DNA from: Bacillus sp. UNC438CL73TsuS30
Lineage (GTDB): Bacteria > Bacillota > Bacilli > Bacillales > Cytobacillaceae
Direction of reading: 5' to 3'
Assembly (NCBI RefSeq): GCF_000482325.1
Contig: NZ_KI535298.1
Span: 61,399-125,398 of the forward strand
Length of the DNA stretch: 64,000 nt
Shown here: positions 31,571 through 41,141 of the stretch, piece by piece
How positions within the stretch are numbered: position 1 is the first letter of the stretch
Layout: every line of letters begins with the position of its first letter
The notes under the pieces: model-generated
Databases searched by the model: none
What the model saw: the letters and a program-made list of their open reading frames with translations, nothing else
What the model was told of the DNA's origin: nothing
Translations under genes and position numbers: made by a program

Positions 31571-34412
31571 TGTTTAACCCTCCATCTTCTGCCCTCGTTA
31601 ATGCTGCATTTATAATTTTAGATTGATAAAGCTTATGAACATTTGGATCTCCCTCTGCGGGGCTAGATCGTCTTCTCCGACCAATATACTGTACACGAAC
31701 ACCATTTGTGGCGATTTCATTTAATCGCGGTTCTACAAAATACCAGGCACCCATATTTTTTGGTTCCTCTTGTATCCAGAAAATCTCTTTTACATTTTTA
31801 TATTGGTTAAAAATATTTTTTAAAATTTCTGTTGGGAACGGGTAAATTTCTTCTAAACGTAAAATTTGCAACCATTCATTATCTGGGTAATTTTTTAATT
31901 GCTCTGCTAAATCAATCGCAATTTTACCGCTGCAAAGTACAATTCGCTCTACTTTATCTTCTTTACCATCAAGGTTAAATTGTTCCATTACCGGTTTGAA
32001 TTCACCTGTACTTAATTCGCTTGCCAGTGAAGAAACAAGTGGATTCCTCAATAAACTTTTTGGTGACATGATGACAAGCGGTCGAATCTCTTCTTTTAAA
32101 AGCAATGCTGCTTGTCTTCGTAACAAATGAAAATATTGTGCTGCACTTGTAAGGTTTGCAACCGTCCAGTTCTTTTCAGCAGCTAATTGTAAAAATCTTT
32201 CTACTCTACCACTGGAATGTTCAGGTCCCTGTCCTTCATATCCATGAGGCAATAATAAAACTAGGCCTGATTTCTGTCCCCATTTTGCTCTTCCCGCAGC
32301 GATAAACTGGTCGAACATTACCTGGGCTGCATTCGCAAAATCACCGTATTGTGCTTCCCAAATCACCAGTGCTTCCGGTGCGAAAATATTATAGCCATAT
32401 TCGAAACCAACCACTGCCGCTTCTGTTAGTGGACTGTTATGAATGGCAAATGATGCTTTAGCATTTGAAATTTGGTGAAGCGGTGAAAAAGTCTTTCCAG
32501 TAACAGAATCATGCAAGACTAAATTACGGTGCGCAAATGTACCACGCTCGGAATCTTGACCCGTCATCCGGATAGGAGTACCTTCTTTTAAGATTGTTGC
32601 AAATGCTAATGTTTCAGCCAAAGCCCAGTCAACTTTGCCGTTCTCCTCAAATGCATCCACGCGTCGGTTTAGAATTTTCTCTAGTTTGTTAAATACTTTG
32701 AAATCCTTTGGCCATTGAAGTAGTTCGTGGTTAATTTGTTTTAGTTGATCAGCTGGAACACTTGTATTAATGATTGGCTCTTCTTCTAGGAAAACAGGAA
32801 TCTCCGGCTCTTCTGTCTCATGTTCACCTTTATATTTTGAAACCTTATCATACGCAGCTTTAAGTTTTCCCTGGATTTCTGCCTCCATTTGTTTAAACTC
32901 TTCAGGCTTAAGAATTCCTGCTGCTTTGAGTTTATCTGCGTATAAGTCCTTAATAACTGGATGTTTATGAATTAATGTATACATTTGCGGACTTGTTGTC
33001 ATCGGCTCATCCATTTCGTTATGTCCAAATCTTCTATATCCAACCAAGTCGATTAGGAAGTCTTTTTGAAATACTGAGCGATATTCAGCTGCTAATGCCG
33101 CAGCTTCAAGCACTGCTTCCGGATCATCACCATTTACATGTAAAATTGGAACTTCGAATCCTTTTGCCAAATCACTTGCATAACGGGTAGATCTGGAATC
33201 ACGAGATTCGGTTGTAAATCCGATCGTGTTGTTCGATATGATGTGAATGGTTCCACCGGTTCGATATCCATTTAAACGGCTAAGATTTAAGGTTTCCGCT
33301 ACAATACCTTCACCAGGAAATGCCGCATCCCCGTGAATTAAGATCGCAAGCGAGGCTTTTAAGTTTTCAACTGGATAGCCTGGTTCTTTTCGATTATCCT
33401 GTGCTGCTCTTGTATATCCTTCAACAACAGCTCCCACATATTCCAAATGGCTTGGATTATTGGCTAGTGTCACTTTTGCCTTTTTGGAATTTTCACCTGT
33501 AATTTGGCGATTTAAACCAAGATGATATTTCACATCTCCTGTCCAGCCAAAGTTGATTCCAATTGACCCTTCTGAAGGAACAAGTTCCTTATTCGGGGCA
33601 TGCTGAAACTCAGCAAAAATCATTTCATACGGTTTTCCAAGGACATGTGCAAGCACATTCAGCCTGCCTCGGTGGGCCATTCCGATATTAATCGTTTCTG
33701 CACCATCAACCACAGCTTCTGAAATGATTTCATCAATCAATGGAACCATTGTATCCAAGCCTTCAATTGAAAATCTTTTTTGACCCACGAAGGTTTTATG
33801 AAGAAATTTTTCAAAAGCATCCACTTCAATTAACCGTTTAGTGATTTTTAACTTTTTCTCGTTTGTTAAATTGCTGTGGAGATTTCCTTTTTCGATTTTA
33901 TCACGAAGCCAATTTTTTTCCTCGACATTATGTACGTGGTCATACTCATAAGCAATCGACTTTGTGTAGATTTCCTTTAACCAAAGGTAGGCATCATATG
34001 CCGTTTTAATTGCTACCGGTGGATTGGTTAACATAATGTTAGCCGGCATTGCTTTTAAATCTTCCACACTAAGCCCGTAATAAGCGGGATCAATTAATTC
34101 GACTTCCTCCCTTTTATTTCCTAAAGGATAAATACTAGCAGCAAGATGACCATATCCACGGATATTTTCCGCAAGCTTAACGGCTGCTAATATTTTTTCT
34201 GTTTGAACCGACCTTGTTTCAGGAACAACCTGAACATTATCCTGCAAAAGTGAAAAATCAGCTTCATTCATTTGCTCAAATAGCAATCTCATTTCCGGAT
34301 CAATGGATTCGGGATTTTGTTGATAATTTTCAAATTGCTCAATAACATATCCAAGATTGGGGCCAAAAAAACTCTCCAAATAAGCTTTTTTGTCTACATT
34401 TGGTCTGTTCAT
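31563..34412 (-). CDS. 2-oxoglutarate dehydrogenase E1 (thiamine-dependent)
   Basis: 949 aa, decarboxylates 2-oxoglutarate. Active-site His in GMAHRGRLNVL, ThDP/Mg motif GDAAFPGEG...NNTIGF, and C-terminal transketolase-like GYEGQGPEHSS. Start at ATG 34412 (MNRPNV) with TGGAGGGG upstream; the upstream TTG frame start overlaps it. Promotes full oxidative TCA flux, complementing the fermentative pfl system. Confidence 0.96.
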   Translation of the reverse strand: MNRPNVDKKAYLESFFGPNLGYVIEQFENYQQNPESIDPEMRLLFEQMNEADFSLLQDNVQVVPETRSVQTEKILAAVKLAENIRGYGHLAASIYPLGNKREEVELIDPAYYGLSVEDLKAMPANIMLTNPPVAIKTAYDAYLWLKEIYTKSIAYEYDHVHNVEEKNWLRDKIEKGNLHSNLTNEKKLKITKRLIEVDAFEKFLHKTFVGQKRFSIEGLDTMVPLIDEIISEAVVDGAETINIGMAHRGRLNVLAHVLGKPYEMIFAEFQHAPNKELVPSEGSIGINFGWTGDVKYHLGLNRQITGENSKKAKVTLANNPSHLEYVGAVVEGYTRAAQDNRKEPGYPVENLKASLAILIHGDAAFPGEGIVAETLNLSRLNGYRTGGTIHIISNNTIGFTTESRDSRSTRYASDLAKGFEVPILHVNGDDPEAVLEAAALAAEYRSVFQKDFLIDLVGYRRFGHNEMDEPMTTSPQMYTLIHKHPVIKDLYADKLKAAGILKPEEFKQMEAEIQGKLKAAYDKVSKYKGEHETEEPEIPVFLEEEPIINTSVPADQLKQINHELLQWPKDFKVFNKLEKILNRRVDAFEENGKVDWALAETLAFATILKEGTPIRMTGQDSERGTFAHRNLVLHDSVTGKTFSPLHQISNAKASFAIHNSPLTEAAVVGFEYGYNIFAPEALVIWEAQYGDFANAAQVMFDQFIAAGRAKWGQKSGLVLLLPHGYEGQGPEHSSGRVERFLQLAAEKNWTVANLTSAAQYFHLLRRQAALLLKEEIRPLVIMSPKSLLRNPLVSSLASELSTGEFKPVMEQFNLDGKEDKVERIVLCSGKIAIDLAEQLKNYPDNEWLQILRLEEIYPFPTEILKNIFNQYKNVKEIFWIQEEPKNMGAWYFVEPRLNEIATNGVRVQYIGRRRRSSPAEGDPNVHKLYQSKIINAALTRAEDGGLNNG

Positions 34413-34577
34413 TCTATATTCCCCTCCAATCAAAACCTAATTTTCATAGTCTTTATTACTATTGCCCATTCACAAAAAAAAACAGCGTCAAATAAAAAAT
34501 CATTATAATATTTTTCCCCATGCAAATAGTAGTAACTTTGACTACTATAGCATTATAAACCTCTCTCGTCAGCTATT

Positions 34578-34605
34578 CAAAAGAAAAGGACCGAAAAATC
34601 GGCCC
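34578..34605 (-). terminator. Terminator of the two-component operon
   Basis: GGGCCGA and TCGGTCC (one G-U pair) form a 7-bp stem on the minus strand, followed by TTTTCTTTT. Confidence 0.7.
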
Positions 34606-34620
34606 ATTAGAAAAAATTTT

Positions 34621-36021
34621 TTAAACGGCAACAGGAAGAAGAATGTTTACCTTTGTTCCGACCCCTTCTTTACTTTCAATTGAAATAGCCCCATTATTTT
34701 TTTCAATCAACTGTTTCGCAATTGATAACCCTAATCCAGTGCCTCCATTTTCACGGCTCCGCGCCTTATCAATTCGGTAGAAACGATTAAACACCTCTGA
34801 CACATGTTCGGACGGTATCCCGATTCCATGGTCAATAACGGATAATAAGACTTTTTTATCGATCCGATGACAGGAAACCTGAATGGTTCGATTATCCTTC
34901 GAATACTTAATGGAATTATCTAGTAATATGATTAACACTTGCTGCAAATGTTGTTCTGACAAAAGGACTTGCGGCAGTCCAGGTTCGAGTTCCATTATAA
35001 AATGGAAATCCGGATGTACGACCTCAAGATTTTTGACTACTCTTTGTATAACTACAGGGATATTTGCCTTCTCACCACTTAAACTTCGCTGGTTTCCTGC
35101 TCTTGTTAATTCAAGTAAATCCACAACAAGCTTTTTTAATCGCGCCAGCTCCTGAAGCGATGCCTGTAAGGATTCATCGAGAATAGCGGGGTCTTTTTTG
35201 CCCCAGCGATTTAATAAAGATAAATGCCCCTCTAAAATAGAAACAGGCGTCCTTAGTTCATGAGATGCATCCTCAACAAATTGTTTTTGTTGCAGGAAGG
35301 ATGTTTCAATTTCATCCATCATTTCATTAAACACATTTGTAAGTTCTGTTAATTCATCTTTTTGTTTATATACTTCCATTCTCCCCTGAAACCCATTTTC
35401 TTTAATTCTTTTCATCGCACCTGTTAAATCACGGACAGGAGTCAGGAGCTGTCTAGCTAGGAAAAATCCACTGAGGGCACTAAATAAAATGGCTGCCATC
35501 CCAAAAATGGTCATTACCCAGAAAAAATGGTCCATCATTTTTTGATAGTTGTTTAATTGACGGACAATTTCAATGGTTCCTTCAAAATTGGAACCTTTTA
35601 TCGGTGACCTCGCAACAATGGCTTCTTTTCCCTCAGCCGAAATTTTTTCAATTAAGGACGATTTGATTGGAGTCGGCTCCAAAACGGTGAAAGTACCATT
35701 CTTATCAGAAACGACTACTTCTCCTTTTTGATCATAGACCCGGATTAGTTGGTCCTTATCATTCATTTTTCGTAAAAAATCTCTACTATTTTTTATATCT
35801 TCACGAGTTAATGAGTCTGCTTTTTCCTTAAAATATGTTTTCAAATCAGTGATTGTCCGATTTACGGCAATTTCTTCTCGATTCATCATCCATTTTGAAA
35901 CAGTATGATATTCCAAAAAACTAAATAAAAAGAAAGTAAAAAAAATAGCTGTAGAACCGCTTAGGACGAGCTTGTTTTGCCATGAAAGCCTATTCAAATA
36001 AAATTTAAGTTTTTTGATCAT
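34621..36021 (-). CDS. Sensor histidine kinase, ArlS/YkoH-like
   Basis: 466 aa. Two transmembrane helices (about 18-36 and 163-185) flank an extracytoplasmic sensor region. Then HAMP, HisKA with HELRTPVSILEGHL, and HATPase with DNSIKYSKDN, DHGIGIP and GGTGLGLSIA. Its start overlaps the regulator stop by 4 nt. Ligand unknown. It lies upstream of odhA on the same strand, but a terminator separates them. Confidence 0.9.
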   Translation of the reverse strand: MIKKLKFYLNRLSWQNKLVLSGSTAIFFTFFLFSFLEYHTVSKWMMNREEIAVNRTITDLKTYFKEKADSLTREDIKNSRDFLRKMNDKDQLIRVYDQKGEVVVSDKNGTFTVLEPTPIKSSLIEKISAEGKEAIVARSPIKGSNFEGTIEIVRQLNNYQKMMDHFFWVMTIFGMAAILFSALSGFFLARQLLTPVRDLTGAMKRIKENGFQGRMEVYKQKDELTELTNVFNEMMDEIETSFLQQKQFVEDASHELRTPVSILEGHLSLLNRWGKKDPAILDESLQASLQELARLKKLVVDLLELTRAGNQRSLSGEKANIPVVIQRVVKNLEVVHPDFHFIMELEPGLPQVLLSEQHLQQVLIILLDNSIKYSKDNRTIQVSCHRIDKKVLLSVIDHGIGIPSEHVSEVFNRFYRIDKARSRENGGTGLGLSIAKQLIEKNNGAISIESKEGVGTKVNILLPVAV

Positions 36022-36695
36022 CTCATAACATATCCCGTACCGCGAACTGTTTGGATATAGCTTCCCTCATGATCATCATCAATTTTTGTACGTAAATATC
36101 GGACATAGACATCAACAACATTTGTTTCGACACCGGTATTATAGCCCCAAACCTTATTTAAAAGAACTTCCCTTGTCAAGACGATATTGATATTGCTCAT
36201 AAAAATCACCAGCAAATCATATTCGCGTTTCGTCAAATTAATGACCTTATCCCCTTTCCTGACAACACAGGATTCGATTTCAACAGTGAGATCTTTGAAG
36301 GTTAAAATCGTTAAGCCAGCGGAAGTTAAGGCTTCCGTTCTTCTGAGCACAGACCTGAGACGTGCCAGCAGCTCTTCAATTGCAAAAGGTTTGATTAAAT
36401 AATCATCTGCACCGCTGTCCAACCCGGAAACACGATCAAGGACACTGTCCCTCGCTGTAATCATAATAATCGGCAGGGTTTTATTTGTTTGCCTGATTCT
36501 GCGGCATACTTCTACTCCATTTAATTCAGGCAGCATTAAATCCAGCAGGATGGCATCCCAATTTTCAGACAAAGCGGCCTGCAAACCGCTTCGTCCGTCA
36601 GAACAAACCATGGTTTCATAACCCTCATACTTTAATTCAAGCTCGATAAACCTTGATAAATTTTTTTCATCTTCAATGATTAAAATTCTTGGCAT
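36018..36695 (-). CDS. OmpR-family response regulator, ArlR/YkoG-like
   Basis: 225 aa. Receiver domain with acidic pocket IIEDE, phospho-Asp in LLDLMLP, conserved Thr/Lys (MITAR, IKPF). The C-terminal winged helix has KREYDLL and NVVDVYVRYLRTKID, followed by RGTGYVMR. The VWGYNTGVETN segment is close to ArlR/YkoG. First gene of the operon with its kinase. Confidence 0.9.
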   Translation of the reverse strand: MPRILIIEDEKNLSRFIELELKYEGYETMVCSDGRSGLQAALSENWDAILLDLMLPELNGVEVCRRIRQTNKTLPIIMITARDSVLDRVSGLDSGADDYLIKPFAIEELLARLRSVLRRTEALTSAGLTILTFKDLTVEIESCVVRKGDKVINLTKREYDLLVIFMSNINIVLTREVLLNKVWGYNTGVETNVVDVYVRYLRTKIDDDHEGSYIQTVRGTGYVMR

Positions 36696-36733
36696 CTATT
36701 CCACGCTCGCATATAAAATTTGACATATTACTA

Positions 36734-36859
36734 TTATTTTAACTGATGTTTATCTTGAAGAAAATTCATGACTGCATGCACAATCTCAATTGATTGGAAA
36801 GACATGAGGGAAAGTGCGCTTAAAGAAAAGAATCCTACAATTAATAGTCGTACCCACAT
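36734..36859 (-). CDS. 41-aa single-helix membrane protein, unknown
   Basis: ATG at 36859 follows AAAGGAGGGG. The product is one hydrophobic helix (MWVRLLIVGFFSLSALSLM) with a short polar tail ending DKHQLK. No family recognised. It is just upstream of, and on the same strand as, the response regulator gene, so it could be the operon's first cistron. Confidence 0.6.
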   Translation of the reverse strand: MWVRLLIVGFFSLSALSLMSFQSIEIVHAVMNFLQDKHQLK

Positions 36860-37034
36860 GTTACACCCCTCCTTTTTAATCGAATTAACGAATGAATGAT
36901 CACTGGCAGGAATGGTCAATAGTCAATACGCTAATAAATGGAACATCTATCCATATCATACCTTTAGAAATTTAAAGCATAATGAAAGGAAAATGAGAAT
37001 TTGCTAATAAAATAATCATTCCCTCTATAAATAA

Positions 37035-37063
37035 CAGAAAAACACATGCCTTTATAGCATGTG
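37035..37063 (-). terminator. Terminator after the 27-aa membrane peptide
   Basis: CACATGC and GCATGTG form a 7-bp stem on the minus strand, followed by TTTTTCTG. It follows the small ORF at 37096-37179. The stretch 36860-37034 otherwise shows nothing I can assign. Confidence 0.65.
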
Positions 37064-37095
37064 CAATAGTGGGAACTCTCATTTTGGTTTAGCGG

Positions 37096-37179
37096 CTACT
37101 TAGCAGCATAACTAACCGCCAAAGCAAGAATGATATAAATTGTACCGATCAAATTGTTAAGTCCCCAATTCTTATCCAT
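37096..37179 (-). CDS. Possible 27-aa membrane peptide
   Basis: MDKNWGLNNLIGTIYIILAL... then AVSYAAK and a stop: one membrane helix with a polar N terminus. The upstream SD is weak (TGATGAA), but a terminator follows 33 nt downstream, which favours a real short transcript. Function unknown. Confidence 0.4.
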   Translation of the reverse strand: MDKNWGLNNLIGTIYIILALAVSYAAK

Positions 37180-37237
37180 ACAAGTTCATCATAAAGCAGC
37201 AAATAGAAGGTTTGATGAAAAAAACATTAAGATTAGA

Positions 37238-38317
37238 TTAGAAAAGAGGCTCCATCGCTTTCTTTCCATTTAAGGTGAGAGTATCAAGATGAGCGATGAT
37301 CCTATCCACTGCTTCGTCCGGATTTTCAGCGGGAATATCGATAAAATCTCCTTCATATTCATAACGCTTATGGTCATACCTTGGATCATAATAATGTTCT
37401 AATAAAGCTTGAATTAATTTCGGATAATCATATTTTTTTAAAGCATCGATAAGTCCATTTTTAGTATCTGCATTCGTCACACGACGTAGTACTTTATCAA
37501 GACCTTCTTGAATCTTTTCATCGTACCATGGTTCATCTTTATATGGAGTAACATACTCGTCGATCAAGAGATTTATCCTCTGTTCGATTGGAGAATGAAT
37601 ATAAAAATTGATACCTTGACGTTTTTTCTCCATTAATTCTTCGGGTTGTACCGCTTTTCCAATTCGTTTGCTTTCGGCCTCAATTAAGAAATACGAAGAC
37701 CCTTTTATTTCCGTTAGCCCTTTATAAAGCAACGAATCAAATGTTTTTTGATTATGCCCATCACTAAGTCCAATCGTTCCGAAAATGGAACCGCGATGCC
37801 CCGCCATTTCTTCAAGGTCAAGTACTGGATAACCTTTCCTGTTTAAATTTTTTAGAATGACGGTTTTACCGACTCCGGTTAATCCATGTAAAACAACTGC
37901 TTTTTCAGGAAACATCGTTGGGATTTGACTGAGAATAAATTGGCGATATGCTTTATAGCCACCGACTAATCGCCAAGAGTAAATTCCTGAAAACTCCAAA
38001 AAAGTGACAACAGCATTGCTGCGCATTCCACCTCGCCAGCAGTTAATGATTAATTCATCACCGTTCGAAGCTAAATCCTTTATTTTGTGAAGCATTTCGG
38101 GGATTTTGGGAGAAACGAATTCCATTGCTCTCCATTTTGCGGCTGCCTGTCCTTCGTGCTTATAAACAGTACCGATAACAGCCCGCTCTTCATCCGTAAA
38201 TAACGGGACATTAATCGCTCCTGGAATAGCACCATCCTTAAATTCAATTGGTGAGCGGACATCAATGATGACAGGATTTTTTAATTTAGAAAAGTCTTCA
38301 GCATGAATTTCCTTCAT
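37238..38317 (-). CDS. tRNA 2-selenouridine synthase MnmH (SelU/YbbB)
   Basis: 359 aa. N-terminal rhodanese domain with catalytic Cys in NCWRGGMRS (about residue 93) and C-terminal P-loop domain with GLTGVGKT (about 145-152). It replaces sulfur by selenium at wobble 2-thiouridine using selenophosphate, through a geranylated intermediate. Requires SelD, as does the selenocysteine FDH of this window. Adjacent to the trp operon but ended separately. The 38318-38500 gap has only a small hairpin (AACTTCCAG/TTTGGAAGTT). Confidence 0.95.
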   Translation of the reverse strand: MKEIHAEDFSKLKNPVIIDVRSPIEFKDGAIPGAINVPLFTDEERAVIGTVYKHEGQAAAKWRAMEFVSPKIPEMLHKIKDLASNGDELIINCWRGGMRSNAVVTFLEFSGIYSWRLVGGYKAYRQFILSQIPTMFPEKAVVLHGLTGVGKTVILKNLNRKGYPVLDLEEMAGHRGSIFGTIGLSDGHNQKTFDSLLYKGLTEIKGSSYFLIEAESKRIGKAVQPEELMEKKRQGINFYIHSPIEQRINLLIDEYVTPYKDEPWYDEKIQEGLDKVLRRVTNADTKNGLIDALKKYDYPKLIQALLEHYYDPRYDHKRYEYEGDFIDIPAENPDEAVDRIIAHLDTLTLNGKKAMEPLF

Positions 38318-38500
38318 TTATTTCCACTCCTTTATTTTAAATTCCTATTTGAAAAACATACGGTAAATAAAAACAAACTTCCAGGTTTGGAAGTTTTCGG
38401 GCGCATAGCCTTTGCAGTTAAATAATATCGGATACCTACTTATTATATATAATTCATATAACACAATCAAGGTAACGGTAATTACTGTTAATTTCTCATA

Positions 38501-38532
38501 AGAAAAGTCTACTCCGTAGAGCAGACTTTTAA
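38501..38532 (-). terminator. Terminator of the trp operon
   Basis: AAAAGTCT-A-CTC and GAG-C-AGACTTTT pair with one mismatch around CGTA, then T-rich sequence on the minus strand. Confidence 0.82.
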
Positions 38533-38533
38533 A

Positions 38534-39316
38534 CTAGATTTTAGATTCAATTTTTAATACGGACATAAGCTTTTCTAATTCTGCCAAGTTGTTTTGATTT
38601 AACAAATCAACAATTTTACTACCGACAATCACTCCATCGCAGTATGGTGTAATTTCTTTTATTTGCGCTTCATTTGATATACCAAATCCAGCTAGAACAG
38701 GGATTGGACTGTTTTCCTTGATCGTTTGTAAGAACTGATTCAAATCTTGATTGTACTCATTTCTTGTTCCAGTTATCCCTTTTACCGTTACGGCATATAA
38801 GAAGCCGTTGCCTTTTGAGGAGATGGCCTTTATCCGTTCAATTGGAGTGGTTAACGTAACAAGCCGAATCAGTTCAATTTTAGCGTCCTCTAAATAGGGC
38901 TCAATGATTTCTTCTTCCTCTACAGGTAAATCAGGAATAATACATCCGTCCACCCCTGCCACTTTAACATCCGCTACAAACTTAGCTATTCCATAAGCGT
39001 AGATTGGATTTAAGTAGGACATCATAACAATAGGAACTGTAATCTGTGCTCTTGCTTTGGCAATCTCTGCAATGATCCCCTTTAATGTCGTGCCATTTGC
39101 TAGTGCTCTAAGCCCGGCCTGCTGAATCGTCGGACCATCTGCAACAGGATCGGAAAAAGGAACTCCTACTTCAATTGCCGTAGCACCCAATTTTTCTAGG
39201 GTAATAAGGCGGTCACTAAGGACCTCCAAGCCGCCGTCCCCTGCCATTATATAAGGAACAAACGCTTTCCTTTTCTGCTTGTTTAATTCATTAAATGATT
39301 GTGTAATTCGATTCAT
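38534..39316 (-). CDS. Tryptophan synthase alpha subunit
   Basis: 260 aa, TIM barrel cleaving indole-3-glycerol phosphate. Catalytic Glu in AIEVGVPFSDP and Asp in DLPVEEE are present; GFGISNEAQI is the phosphate site. Last gene of the operon, 2 nt after trpB. Confidence 0.97.
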   Translation of the reverse strand: MNRITQSFNELNKQKRKAFVPYIMAGDGGLEVLSDRLITLEKLGATAIEVGVPFSDPVADGPTIQQAGLRALANGTTLKGIIAEIAKARAQITVPIVMMSYLNPIYAYGIAKFVADVKVAGVDGCIIPDLPVEEEEIIEPYLEDAKIELIRLVTLTTPIERIKAISSKGNGFLYAVTVKGITGTRNEYNQDLNQFLQTIKENSPIPVLAGFGISNEAQIKEITPYCDGVIVGSKIVDLLNQNNLAELEKLMSVLKIESKI

Positions 39317-39318
39317 TT

Positions 39319-40518
39319 TTACCTTCCCCCTTTTAACCTTGCTCTGACGGCATCAACATCCTTATCCCCACGCCCTGACAAGCAAACAACCAAATGTTCT
39401 GATTCTTTCATTTCAGCAGCAAGTTTGACTGCAAATGCAACTGCATGAGAGCTTTCTAATGCAGGGATAATTCCCTCTTGTTTTGATAAAAGCTGAAAAG
39501 CATCAAGGGCCTCTTGATCGGTAATCGAGTTGTAAATCGCACGACCGCTTTCATGTAAATAGCTATGTTCCGGCCCAATACCCGGATAGTCAAGACCTGC
39601 AGAAATCGAGTGAGCTTCGATAATTTGTCCGTCATCATCCTGTAATAGATACATAAGTGCACCATGTAATACTCCGGGACTTCCGCTTGTTAATGAAGCA
39701 GCATGAAAACCGGTTTCAATCCCCTGCCCTGCGGCTTCAACTCCATACAATTTAACTTCTTCATTTTCAATAAATGGATAAAACATTCCCATGGCATTGC
39801 TTCCACCGCCAATACAGGCAACCACTGCCTCCGGAAGTTTGCCTTCTTTTTCAAAAAATTGCTGTTTCGTTTCCTTTCCAATCACACTTTGAAAATCACG
39901 AACAATCATCGGGAACGGGTGCGGACCTGATACAGAGCCTAATAGATAGTGAGTATCATCAACATTTGCCACCCAGTAGCGAAGCGCCTCATTTACCGCA
40001 TCTTTTAAGGTTGAACTTCCGGTCGTCACACTGACTACCTTTGCTCCAAGTAATTCCATACGATATACATTCAGTGCCTGGCGTTTGATATCCTCCGCTC
40101 CCATAAAAATAATACAATCAAGATTTAGCAGTGCACATACCGTTGCCGTCGCTACTCCATGCTGGCCGGCACCTGTTTCTGCAACAATTTTTCTTTTCCC
40201 CATCCGAACCGCTAAAAGGGCCTGGCCAATTGCATTGTTGATCTTGTGTGCTCCAGTATGATTTAAATCCTCTCTTTTTAGATAGATTTTTGCACCGCCG
40301 GCATATTTCGTTAGATTTTCAGCAAAATAGAGCGGTGTCTCCCTGCCGACATAATCCTTTAAAAGCTGATTAATCTCTTCCTGAAAAGATGGATCCCCTT
40401 TTGCAATTTTATATGCCTCTTCTAGTTCCGTAACAGCCTTCATCAGTGTTTCCGGGACAAATCTACCGCCAAAAATGCCGAAGTGCCCTTTTTCATTTGG
40501 TAATGTATAACTTGTCAT
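39319..40518 (-). CDS. Tryptophan synthase beta subunit
   Basis: 399 aa, PLP enzyme joining indole and serine. PLP-Lys in NHTGAHKINNAIGQ and glycine loop GGGSNAMG are visible. Overlaps trpF by 4 nt. Confidence 0.98.
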   Translation of the reverse strand: MTSYTLPNEKGHFGIFGGRFVPETLMKAVTELEEAYKIAKGDPSFQEEINQLLKDYVGRETPLYFAENLTKYAGGAKIYLKREDLNHTGAHKINNAIGQALLAVRMGKRKIVAETGAGQHGVATATVCALLNLDCIIFMGAEDIKRQALNVYRMELLGAKVVSVTTGSSTLKDAVNEALRYWVANVDDTHYLLGSVSGPHPFPMIVRDFQSVIGKETKQQFFEKEGKLPEAVVACIGGGSNAMGMFYPFIENEEVKLYGVEAAGQGIETGFHAASLTSGSPGVLHGALMYLLQDDDGQIIEAHSISAGLDYPGIGPEHSYLHESGRAIYNSITDQEALDAFQLLSKQEGIIPALESSHAVAFAVKLAAEMKESEHLVVCLSGRGDKDVDAVRARLKGGR

Positions 40519-41141
40519 ACTGTTGTCCTCCTTGTAAGGCTTCCCTTTGCCTTTTCAATAAATAGTTTAATTTTTTGAAGATCTTTCTTTCCGTCTGTTT
40601 CGACCCCGCTTGAAACATCAACCATATCAGGCTGGATGGTTTGGATTGCTTCCTCCACATTCTCCTGATGTAATCCACCGGCTAAAATAATCTTCTTTTC
40701 CTTAAGAACATCAAGATTAATGTTTTTCCAATTAAAGGCGAGTCCATTTCCCCCCCGGTACTTTCCTTTTGGTCCATCAAGCAGGAGGTATTCACACGGA
40801 TAATTTTTAATCTCCTCGAGGGTTTCGTCCGATTCAATACTCGCAGCCTTTATTACCGGTAATGTCAATCTTTCACTTAACGATGCTGCTTCATCTCCAT
40901 GTAGTTGGATATGAGTTAATCCAGTGAAGTTAGCAATCTTCTCTATTCCCTCCAAGGTTTCATTGACAAACACTCCGACCTTCATAACATCAGAAGGCAG
41001 CTTTTCAATGATGTCCTTTGCCTTATCAAGTTCTACTTTTCGTTTACTCTCTGCAAAAACGAAGCCAATCGCATCTGCACCATAGGCAACAGCAGCTAGT
41101 GCAGTGTCAGCGTCACGAATCCCGCATATTTTCACCTTCAT
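40515..41141 (-). CDS. Phosphoribosylanthranilate isomerase
   Basis: 208 aa TIM barrel; catalytic Cys in KICGIRD near the N terminus and Asp in MVDVSSGVE. Overlaps trpC and trpB by 4 nt each. Confidence 0.96.
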   Translation of the reverse strand: MKVKICGIRDADTALAAVAYGADAIGFVFAESKRKVELDKAKDIIEKLPSDVMKVGVFVNETLEGIEKIANFTGLTHIQLHGDEAASLSERLTLPVIKAASIESDETLEEIKNYPCEYLLLDGPKGKYRGGNGLAFNWKNINLDVLKEKKIILAGGLHQENVEEAIQTIQPDMVDVSSGVETDGKKDLQKIKLFIEKAKGSLTRRTTV

